Below, piece after piece: positions 1 through 6,927 of a DNA stretch of 52,700 bases (positions are counted from its first letter, which is position 1; every line of letters begins with the position of its first letter). The DNA lies in the NCBI RefSeq assembly GCF_008086045.1, contig NZ_VSEY01000067.1, positions 1 through 52,700 of the forward strand. The letters are read 5' to 3'. A program made the translations under genes and the position numbers. Origin of the DNA: Nonomuraea sp. PA05 (GTDB taxonomy: Bacteria; Actinomycetota; Actinomycetes; Streptosporangiales; Streptosporangiaceae). The notes under the pieces were generated by a model that saw only the letters and a list, made by a program, of their open reading frames with translations, made no database searches and was not told the origin of the DNA.

Positions 1-858
1 CACGTTGCCGGCGGTGGACAGGCCGAAGAAGCCGGCCTGGTACTGCTTGTAGATGATCGAGGCGATGGTGTCGCTGGTGAAGCCGGGGCCGCCGCGCGTC
101 ATCGTCCAGATGAGGTCGAAGGAGCGCAGGCCGCCGATGAACGACAGGATGATCACCGAGTAGGTCGCCGGCCACGACAGCGGCAGCGTCACGTGGCGGA
201 AGCGGTGCCAGGCGTCCCCGCCGTCCACGGCCACGGCCTGGTAGTACTCCTGCGGAATCGACATGATGCCGGCGATGTAGATCACGGTGGCCAGGCCGAC
301 GCCCTTCCAGACATCCACCAGGGCGACCGACAGCAGGGCCGTGTTCGCGTCGCCGAGCCAGTCAGGGCCGGAGACGCCGGCCAGCGCGAGCAGCTTGTTG
401 ACCAGCCCGGTGTCCGGCCGCAGCAGCGCGCTGAAGGTGATCCCGACCGCCACTGTGGAGACCAGGACCGGGAAGAACACGACCGAGCGCAGGAAGCCGC
501 GCAGCCGCAGCCGGGAGGTGAGCAGGACGCCGAGCAGCAGCCCGAGCACGACCTTCAGGCCGGACGTGACGACCGCGTAGACGACGGTGTTCTGGAAGCC
601 GATGCGCAGGTTCTGCTCGGCCAGGAAGTCGCGGAAGTTCTGCAACCCCACGAAGGTGCTGTCGAACAGGGTCCAGCGGGTCAGCGCGAAGTAGAACGCC
701 ATCACCGTCGGCACCAGGAAGATCACCACGTAGATGACGGCGGCAGGCGCGTACAGCGCGTACGGGTAGGCCGATCTGCGCCTGGCGGCGGAGCGGGCGT
801 GCCGCCGGCCGGGCGGCGCGCCGGACCCCGCGCGGAGCCCGGCGTGCTGCCGCGTCAC
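1..858 (-). CDS. CUT1 sugar ABC transporter permease (MalF/UgpA type), C-terminus cut by window edge
   Basis: Inner-membrane subunit of a carbohydrate importer. The minus-strand frame is open from a GTG at 858 to the window edge (286 codons), so the C-terminus is missing. After a basic N-terminal tail the protein shows several hydrophobic segments (for example YVVIFLVPTVMAFYFAL) and the cytoplasmic EAA loop (EYYQAVAVDGGDAWHRF) that contacts the ATPase. The GTG overlaps the stop of the binding-protein gene as GTGA, so the two are translationally coupled. A second permease probably lies beyond position 1. No ATPase is seen here; many actinomycete CUT1 systems share an MsiK-type ATPase encoded elsewhere, which is an inference for this one. 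The neighbouring rhamnosidase suggests a rhamnose-containing substrate. Confidence 0.93.
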   Translation of the reverse strand, partial: MTRQHAGLRAGSGAPPGRRHARSAARRRSAYPYALYAPAAVIYVVIFLVPTVMAFYFALTRWTLFDSTFVGLQNFRDFLAEQNLRIGFQNTVVYAVVTSGLKVVLGLLLGVLLTSRLRLRGFLRSVVFFPVLVSTVAVGITFSALLRPDTGLVNKLLALAGVSGPDWLGDANTALLSVALVDVWKGVGLATVIYIAGIMSIPQEYYQAVAVDGGDAWHRFRHVTLPLSWPATYSVIILSFIGGLRSFDLIWTMTRGGPGFTSDTIASIIYKQYQAGFFGLSTAGNV

Positions 859-2156
859 CACCCGGCCAGCCCCAGCTGCTTGGCCTGCTTCTCCACGTCC
901 TTGTCGTACTGGGCGGCCCCTTCGGCGGCCGGGGTCAGGCCGGAGCCGACGGCGACGGTGATCTGCTCCAGCGACGGGCCCTTGATCGGCGACAGGAACT
1001 CCAGCGCGGGCGTGGTGGCGCCCTGGTCGAGGTAGCCTTGCAGGTCCTTGGCCACCTGGAGGGCGTCCTCGGGCAGCTTGGAGCCCTTGATCCGGTACGG
1101 CCCCGACGGCTGCACGGCCGCGGTCACCGCCTCGGTGCCCGCCGGTGAGGCGACGAAGGCGAGGAACTTCTTGGCCGCGTCCAGCTTCTCGGTGGTCTTG
1201 GCGATGTAGATGGCCGGGGGTTCCCAGACGGTGGCGCCGTTCTTGGCCGGGTCGGTGCCCGGGATGCCGAACAGGCCGACGTCGGTGGCGGTCTGCGGGT
1301 AGGTGGCCAGCAGCGGCGGCAGCAGCCCGCTGAGCATCGGGTAGTGCGCGCCCTTGCCCTCCACCAGCAGCTTCAGGCCCTGGTCGAGGGTGGCCGAGCC
1401 GAAGCCCTCCTGGAAGTGGTTCTTGGCGTGCACGTCGGCCAGGTGCTGGAAGCCGCCGGTGGCGGCGGGCGTGGTGGCGTACTTGGCCTTGCCCGCGGTG
1501 TAGTCCTGGGCGAAGGTCGGCACCTCGGCCTGGACGTTGTGGTAGTCGGCCAGGACGAAGAGCTGCGAGGTCCAGGTGTCCTTGAACGTGCCGATCACGG
1601 GGGTGACCCCGGCGGCCTTGATCTTGTCGTTGTTCGCCATGAACTCGGCCCAGGTCTTCGGCACCTCCAGCTTGAGCCGCTCGTAGACCTCGCGGTTGTA
1701 CAGGATGCCGCCGCCGGTCAGCGTGGTGGCGGGGACGCCGTACACCTTGCTCTCGTTCGTCACCACCGGCAGGTACTCGGCCTGCACGTTGGCCAGGACA
1801 GGGTCGCCGGTGAGATCGACCAGGGTCTGGGCCGGGTTCAGCGCTTGGAGCAGCGAGCCCGAGTTGTACCAGAACACGTCCGTCATCTCGCCCGTCGACA
1901 GGCGGGTCTTGACGACGTTGTCGCCCTCGCTGCCGCCCGGCTGATGCTCCATCTCGATCTTGATGGTGGGGTTGGCCTTCATGAAGGCGTTCGCCAGGGC
2001 CTTGGAGGTGTCCACGGTCGACTGGTCGCTGCCGGTCATGAAGGTCAGGGTCACGGTGCCGTCGGCGCTGGGCGCCGAGCCGGACCCGCACGAGGTCGAA
2101 GCCGCCGTCGCGAGCACGGCCAGGGCCGTGGCAAGCAGGCGGTGGGAGGTCTTCAC
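855..2156 (-). CDS. CUT1 ABC transporter extracellular sugar-binding lipoprotein
   Basis: A 433-residue family 1 extracellular solute-binding protein. The N-terminus has a short basic region, a hydrophobic stretch and a lipobox ending at Cys23 (ASTSC), followed by a Gly/Ser-rich tether. This marks a membrane-anchored lipoprotein that captures the sugar outside the cell. The mature part has the usual pattern of these proteins, for example VYGVPATTLTGGGILYNREVYE. The start is GTG at 2156, with GGAGGG directly upstream. It is the first gene of a leftward operon with the permease at 858 and has its own promoter region downstream of the LacI-type gene. A conserved operator-like motif lies at 2175-2189, about 20 bases before the start, so repression by the adjacent LacI protein is likely. 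The substrate is not provable from sequence. Confidence 0.93.
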   Translation of the reverse strand: MKTSHRLLATALAVLATAASTSCGSGSAPSADGTVTLTFMTGSDQSTVDTSKALANAFMKANPTIKIEMEHQPGGSEGDNVVKTRLSTGEMTDVFWYNSGSLLQALNPAQTLVDLTGDPVLANVQAEYLPVVTNESKVYGVPATTLTGGGILYNREVYERLKLEVPKTWAEFMANNDKIKAAGVTPVIGTFKDTWTSQLFVLADYHNVQAEVPTFAQDYTAGKAKYATTPAATGGFQHLADVHAKNHFQEGFGSATLDQGLKLLVEGKGAHYPMLSGLLPPLLATYPQTATDVGLFGIPGTDPAKNGATVWEPPAIYIAKTTEKLDAAKKFLAFVASPAGTEAVTAAVQPSGPYRIKGSKLPEDALQVAKDLQGYLDQGATTPALEFLSPIKGPSLEQITVAVGSGLTPAAEGAAQYDKDVEKQAKQLGLAGW

Positions 2157-2170
2157 ACACCCCTCCAGGG

Positions 2171-2194
2171 TTATTGAATCGTTTTAAGCGATCC
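2171..2194 (-). promoter_or_regulatory. LacI-type operator upstream of the binding-protein gene
   Basis: On the minus strand 2189-2175 reads GCTTAAAACGATTCA. Its plus-strand form TGAATCGTTTTA is an imperfect palindrome centred on CG, as usual for LacI-family operators. Fourteen of 15 bases recur at 3613-3627 in front of the rhamnosidase gene, and TGAATCGTT recurs at 3545-3553. The site lies just upstream of the ribosome binding site, suited to blocking transcription of the transporter operon. Confidence 0.6.
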
Positions 2195-2246
2195 CCCGAT
2201 GCGGTTAACGTAGGCGTCATACGAGACCGTGTCAAGAGTGCTTTTG

Positions 2247-2312
2247 TGTAACGGTTCCCGATGTTTTAGCAGATGGAAACGCTAACATGGCTGCTACCTG
2301 CGTAACGGTTCT
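2247..2312. repeat. Repeated LacI-like half sites in the lacI/transporter intergenic region
   Basis: In the 198-base gap between the LacI-type gene and the binding-protein gene, TAACGGTTC occurs twice in direct orientation (TGTAACGGTTCC at 2247-2258 and CGTAACGGTTCT at 2301-2312). Between them lies GGAAACGCTAAC at 2275-2286. All have the CG-centred look of LacI-family sites. Their relation to the different motif at 2175-2189 is unclear. They may be extra operators or part of the promoter of the leftward transporter operon. Confidence 0.35.
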
Positions 2313-2354
2313 CATTGAGGGCAGCCGTGTGCCAGGATCGGCTCCCGCCGAACG

Positions 2355-3392
2355 CTATGGAGTCGGCGGCGCGGCCGTGGAGGCGCGGATGACGAGGCTC
2401 GGCGTGACGGTGAAGCGCACCGGCGTCATCCGGCCTTCCACGCGTTCGAGCAGCAGCTTGCCCGCTGCCCGCCCCATCTCACGGCCGTCCTGATCGATAC
2501 TGGTCAACGCGATGTTGGGCAGCGCGGCCAGGTGCGTGTTGTCGTAGCCGGCGACCGACACGTCCGCCGGGACGGACAGGCCGGCCTCGTGCACGGCGGC
2601 CAGGGCGCCGAGCGCCGCCTGGTCGGCTCCCGCGAAGATCGCCGTCGGGCGAGGCGTGCGGCTCAGCAGCTCGCGGGCGCCGTCGTAGCCGCCCTGCTCG
2701 TTGTAGAAACTGGTCGCGACCGCGATCTCGCCCTCTAGACCGTGCTCGCGCATGACCCGCTCATAGGTCGCCGACCGGATGCTGTGCAGCAGATCACCGG
2801 ACTTGGCGATGCTGTCGTCCTGGTGGGTGATGTGCGCGATACGGCGGTGGCCCAGCTCGATGAGGTGGTTGACCACCAGCTCGGCGCCCGCCTCGTCGTC
2901 GTCGAAGACCGAGTCGTAGTGGGGCGAACGTTCGTGGCGGGCGAGCACCACGACGGGCTTCTCCTTGGCCACCTCCTCCAGCCGCGCCTTCGAGGCGAGC
3001 GGGGCGACCATGATGATGCCGTCCACCTGCCGGGACAGCAGGGCGTCCACCGCCCGCTGCTCGACCTTGCGGGTGGCACCGCCCTGGATCATGAACGCCT
3101 GGTAGTCGGTGGTCTCCAGGTAGGCGGTCAGCCCGTCCAGGATGTCGGCGAAGAACGGGTTGCGGATGTGCGGCAACACCAGGCCGAGGGTGAAGGTCCG
3201 GCCACGCATGCCGCGGGCCACGGCCTGCGGCCGGTAGCCGAGCTCCTCGATGGCCGTCTTGACCTTGTTCTTCATGGCCGGGCTGACACCGTAGGCATTG
3301 CGGATCACCTTGGACACGGCCGTGACGGAGACCTGGGCATGGTTCGCCACGTCGGCGATCGTCACTTTTCGTCGTCGATCGGACGCAACCAT
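2355..3392 (-). CDS. LacI-family transcriptional regulator of the rhamnosidase/transporter locus
   Basis: A 345-residue LacI/GalR-type repressor. An N-terminal helix-turn-helix (TIADVANHAQVSVTAVSKVI, about residues 10-29) and hinge (LGYRPQAVARGMRG) are followed by a periplasmic-binding-protein-like effector domain (LGLVLPHIRNPFFADILDG to the end). The length is normal for the family. The ATG at 3392 is preceded by GGAGT. The gene lies between the transporter operon, which it precedes on the same strand, and the divergent GH78 gene. CG-centred operator-like sites flank it on both sides, so it probably controls both units and itself, with a rhamnose-containing sugar as likely inducer. The inducer is an inference from context. 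Confidence 0.93.
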   Translation of the reverse strand: MVASDRRRKVTIADVANHAQVSVTAVSKVIRNAYGVSPAMKNKVKTAIEELGYRPQAVARGMRGRTFTLGLVLPHIRNPFFADILDGLTAYLETTDYQAFMIQGGATRKVEQRAVDALLSRQVDGIIMVAPLASKARLEEVAKEKPVVVLARHERSPHYDSVFDDDEAGAELVVNHLIELGHRRIAHITHQDDSIAKSGDLLHSIRSATYERVMREHGLEGEIAVATSFYNEQGGYDGARELLSRTPRPTAIFAGADQAALGALAAVHEAGLSVPADVSVAGYDNTHLAALPNIALTSIDQDGREMGRAAGKLLLERVEGRMTPVRFTVTPSLVIRASTAAPPTP

Positions 3393-3489
3393 GGGACTCC
3401 ATTTCCGCGGCGTGGTCCGATTGTATGAGCTGGTGACATGGCCCCATCGCCGCCGGCTTCCGAACCCTGGCCAGAGGCGGGTTCGAGAT

Positions 3490-3503
3490 GGGTATCGTTA
3501 CCC
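3490..3503. promoter_or_regulatory. CG-region palindrome, probable autoregulatory LacI site
   Basis: GGGTATCGTTACCC is a 7+7 palindrome with one mismatching pair. It lies about 100 bases upstream of the LacI-type start codon in the divergent lacI/rhamnosidase region. Position and symmetry suit an operator for the lacI promoter. Its sequence differs from the GCTTAAAACGATT motif, so it could be bound by another factor. Confidence 0.4.
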
Positions 3504-3544
3504 AAACAGCAGACTTACCCGCAAGTCTAGATGCGGTTTCTTCA

Positions 3545-3627
3545 TGAATCGTTGCTCACCTTCCTCTTGACGACCGATGAGGGAGCGCTTACGTTGGCGG
3601 CATCTCCGGGGTGCTTAAAACGATTTA
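3545..3627. promoter_or_regulatory. Operator-like sites in front of the GH78 rhamnosidase gene
   Basis: This stretch holds TGAATCGTT at 3545-3553 and GCTTAAAACGATTTA at 3613-3627. The second matches the motif before the transporter operon at 14 of 15 positions. It lies about 76 bases before the preferred GTG start of the rhamnosidase. The shared motif is the best evidence that rhamnosidase and transporter form one regulon. Confidence 0.55.
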
Positions 3628-3703
3628 TAGATTCAAGGAGCATGCGGGCCCGCGCCCGCCCTGACACCGCCACCGACCGGTGAAGCACCGGAAGGGAGTA
3701 CCT

Positions 3704-6700
3704 GTGTCCTCACTCCATCGCCGCATCCGCGCGTTAGCAGGGCTGGGGGTGGCGTTCGCCCTCGTCCTCACGCAGGCCCCGCCTGCGGCCGCCGCGCGAC
3801 GTTCCTCCGTCGAGGTCGTCGACCTGCGGGTGGACGGCCGGCGCGACCGGCCCCTCGGCCTCGACGACCCCGCCCCTATGCTCGGGTGGCGGATGGCCCC
3901 GGCGCGGTCGTCCGCCGGGCATCCGTGCCACCGTCCCGGCTCGCGGGCCGCCTGTCCGGCCGACGCGCAGACCGCGTACCAGATCCAGGTGGCCGCCAGT
4001 GAGAGCGACCTCAGGCGCGGCCGGCTGATCTGGGACTCCGGCAAGGTGAACGCCGCCACCCAGTCCGGGGTCCGCTACGGCGGCCGGGCCCTGGGGTCGC
4101 GGCAGCAGGTCAGCTGGCACGTCCGGGTCTGGGACGCCGGCGAGCAGCCCTCGGACTGGAGCAGGCCGTCCTCCTGGGAGATGGGCCTGCTCCAGCAGAG
4201 CGACTGGGGGCAGGCGCGCTGGATCGAGTACGCCGGCCGCACCGAGTCCCAGCCCATGCCGATCTTCGCCCGCGCGTTCGACCTCGACCGGCGCAAGCGC
4301 GTGGCCGGTGCCCGCCTCTACCTGTCCGGCGTGGGCCTGCACCTGCCGACCCTGAACGGCCGCGAGCTGTCCGGCGAGGTGCTCGCCCCTGGCAACTCCA
4401 ATTACCAGCTCTCCAGCGAGTACCGCACCTACGACGTCACCGGCGAGCTGCGCGCCGGCGCCAACACGCTCGGCGTGCGGCTCGGCAACGGGCCCGCCTA
4501 CGTGCGGCGCAGCGTCACCAACCCGGCGGCCGGCCGCACCGCGCCCTACTCCTGGTGGCAGAGCCAGCTCAAGGGCAGCGGCACCCTGACCGCCGACACC
4601 GCCCCCGGCGCCACCACCGTGACACTGAGCAGCGTCACCGGCTACCACGTCGGCGGCACGATCAACGTCGACACCGGTGGCGGCGGCGACAACCTCGAAT
4701 CCCGCACGATCACCGCGATCGGCGCATCCGAGATCACCTTCACCCCGCCGCTGGACAAGCCGCACCCAGCGGGCGCGACGGTGACCGGCTCCGGCAACAA
4801 CCTCGCCGCCAGCGACCCGAGCGCCGGCGCGGCCGTGACGCCTCGCCTGATCGCGCGCATGGAGATCACCTACAGCGACGGCTCATCGGACGTCATCGTC
4901 TCCGACCGGAGCTGGCGCACCGCCCTCGGCGCCCTGGTCACCGACGCCTGGTACTCCGGCTCCGACCACGACGCCCGCCGCGAGCAGCCCGGCTGGGACC
5001 GCCCCGGTGCCGACCTGTCCCCCGCCGCCAAGCGGCGTGACGGCTCGGCCATGGAGTGGACCTCCGCCGGCATCGCGCCGCCGCCGAACCTCGCCACCAA
5101 GCTCGTCGCGCGGACCGCCGAGCCGATCAGGGTGGTGGAAACCTTCCGGCCGGTGTCGATGACGAACCCGGCGCCCGGCACCTGGGTGTTCGACTTCGGG
5201 CAGAACATCGTCGGCTGGCCGGAACTGCACCTCAAGGGCACCGTGCCCGCCGGCACCGTCATCCGCATGTCACCCGCCGAGTCGCTGGCCGCCGACGGCA
5301 CCGTCGACCAGGCGTCCCTGATGGGCGGCGGCGGCAACCGGGGCCGCGACCTGTTCAACACCTACACCGCGGCCGGGCTGCCCGGCGGCGAGAGCTGGCA
5401 CCCCGACTTCAACTACTTCGGCATGCAGTGGGTCCAGGTCACCGGCCTGCCCGAGGGCCACACCCCGGACAAGAACCTGGTCAAGGGCGTCCGGCTGCAG
5501 GCCGACACCCCGGTGGCCGGCGCGGTGACCACCTCGAACGCGCGGATCAACCGGATTCACCGGATGTCGCGCTACTCGTTCGCGTCCAACGTCATGTCGG
5601 TGTTCACCGACTGCCCTGGCCGGGAGAAGCTGTCCTACCCGGCCGACTACACGATGCCGATGGGCGCCATCCACCGCAACCACGAGCTCGCCGCGTACCT
5701 GAGGACCACGATGCGGCACCTCGTGGAGGGCCAGTCGGTCGCCGACACCCCGATGCGCGGCAATGTCGCGCTGAAGACGCCCGTCTACGACTGGGGCTAC
5801 AGCGGCCGCTTCGGCGACGAGATCAACTGGGGCAACGCGATCATCCTCGTCCCGGCGCTGTTGTACGAGCTGTACGGCGACACCGAGACGATGAGCCGCC
5901 ACTACGACCAGATGGTGCTGTTCGCCGACTACATCCAGCGGCAGAAGGCCGGCACGGGCGCGGACGCGCACATCGTGGACGCCGCGCTCGCCGACTGGGT
6001 GGCCGCCGACCAGACCTCCGGCCGCATCACCGGCACCTGGGGCTACCACACCATGATCAGCAAGCTGGCGATGATGGCCGAGCTGACCGGCCACCCCGGC
6101 GACGCCACCCGCTACCGGACACTCGCCACCGACATCAAGAACGCCTTCAACAGCCACTTCTACAACCAGCAGTTGCGCCGCTACACCACCGACGGCGACG
6201 CCGGCGCCACCGGCGCCACCCAGACCGCGCAGGCGCTCGCCCTGGACGCCGGGCTCGTCCCCGACGGCGAACGGCAGGCCGTCCTCGACGCGCTCGTCGA
6301 GCTCGTCCACGCCTTCCACCCCAACGGCGAAGGTCCGCACTTCAGCGGCGGCACCATCGGCATGGCCCCGACCGTCCGGGCGCTGTCCGCCGGCGGGCGC
6401 GACGACGTGCTGTGGGAGCTGCTGCAGAGCGACGCCCAGCCCAGCTACGGCTACTTCATGGCCTCCACCCCCGCCAACCCGGGCGGCATGACCACCATCG
6501 GCGAACGCTGGAACCGGGGCGACTCCAAGAACCACATGATCCTCGCCCAGATCGAGGAGTGGTTCCACAGCGGCCTGGCCGGCATCCGGGCGGCCGACGG
6601 CTCCGTCGCCTATCGCGAGCTGGTCATCCAGCCCAAGCCGGTCGGCGACCTCACCTTCGTCAAGGGCAGTTACACCACGCCGCAGGGCGTGGCGAAGTCG

Positions 6701-6895
6701 GAGTGGAGCCGCGGGCAGCGCACGTTCAGGCTGACGGTCGAGATCCCGCCCAACACCGCCGCCGAAGTGCGGGTCCCGGCCGAGGAGCGCCCTGCCGCCA
6801 GTTCGCAGCGGGCCGAATTCCTGCGCATGGACGGCGGCCACGCCGTCTACCGCGTGCCGTCCGGCACCTACACCTTCAGCGCGACGACCGGCTGA
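3704..6895 (+). CDS. Secreted GH78 alpha-L-rhamnosidase
   Basis: A 1063-residue exported glycoside hydrolase that should release terminal alpha-L-rhamnose from plant glycosides or rhamnogalacturonan. The signal peptide runs to about residue 31 (LVLTQAPPAAAA). It is followed by an N-terminal Fn3-like region, the Bac_rhamnosid_N and beta-sandwich domains, and the six-hairpin catalytic domain. The catalytic stretch TDCPGREKLSY carries the conserved acid Glu641. IEEWFHSGLAGI near residue 950 matches the second catalytic-region motif of the family. A Thr/Gly-rich segment (about residues 290-365) interrupts the sandwich domain. An in-frame GTG at 3680 exists, but GTG 3704 follows GGAAGGGAG at the right distance. 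Operator-like sites upstream suggest control by the divergent LacI protein. Confidence 0.92.
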   Translation: MSSLHRRIRALAGLGVAFALVLTQAPPAAAARRSSVEVVDLRVDGRRDRPLGLDDPAPMLGWRMAPARSSAGHPCHRPGSRAACPADAQTAYQIQVAASESDLRRGRLIWDSGKVNAATQSGVRYGGRALGSRQQVSWHVRVWDAGEQPSDWSRPSSWEMGLLQQSDWGQARWIEYAGRTESQPMPIFARAFDLDRRKRVAGARLYLSGVGLHLPTLNGRELSGEVLAPGNSNYQLSSEYRTYDVTGELRAGANTLGVRLGNGPAYVRRSVTNPAAGRTAPYSWWQSQLKGSGTLTADTAPGATTVTLSSVTGYHVGGTINVDTGGGGDNLESRTITAIGASEITFTPPLDKPHPAGATVTGSGNNLAASDPSAGAAVTPRLIARMEITYSDGSSDVIVSDRSWRTALGALVTDAWYSGSDHDARREQPGWDRPGADLSPAAKRRDGSAMEWTSAGIAPPPNLATKLVARTAEPIRVVETFRPVSMTNPAPGTWVFDFGQNIVGWPELHLKGTVPAGTVIRMSPAESLAADGTVDQASLMGGGGNRGRDLFNTYTAAGLPGGESWHPDFNYFGMQWVQVTGLPEGHTPDKNLVKGVRLQADTPVAGAVTTSNARINRIHRMSRYSFASNVMSVFTDCPGREKLSYPADYTMPMGAIHRNHELAAYLRTTMRHLVEGQSVADTPMRGNVALKTPVYDWGYSGRFGDEINWGNAIILVPALLYELYGDTETMSRHYDQMVLFADYIQRQKAGTGADAHIVDAALADWVAADQTSGRITGTWGYHTMISKLAMMAELTGHPGDATRYRTLATDIKNAFNSHFYNQQLRRYTTDGDAGATGATQTAQALALDAGLVPDGERQAVLDALVELVHAFHPNGEGPHFSGGTIGMAPTVRALSAGGRDDVLWELLQSDAQPSYGYFMASTPANPGGMTTIGERWNRGDSKNHMILAQIEEWFHSGLAGIRAADGSVAYRELVIQPKPVGDLTFVKGSYTTPQGVAKSEWSRGQRTFRLTVEIPPNTAAEVRVPAEERPAASSQRAEFLRMDGGHAVYRVPSGTYTFSATTG

Positions 6896-6927
6896 TCGCC
6901 CTCCTTGTGGCCCTGGGCGTGGTCATG

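Noticed and set aside
5270..6841. 523-codon frame antisense to the rhamnosidase
   Set aside because: Same shadow effect; the plus strand carries GH78 catalytic motifs throughout.
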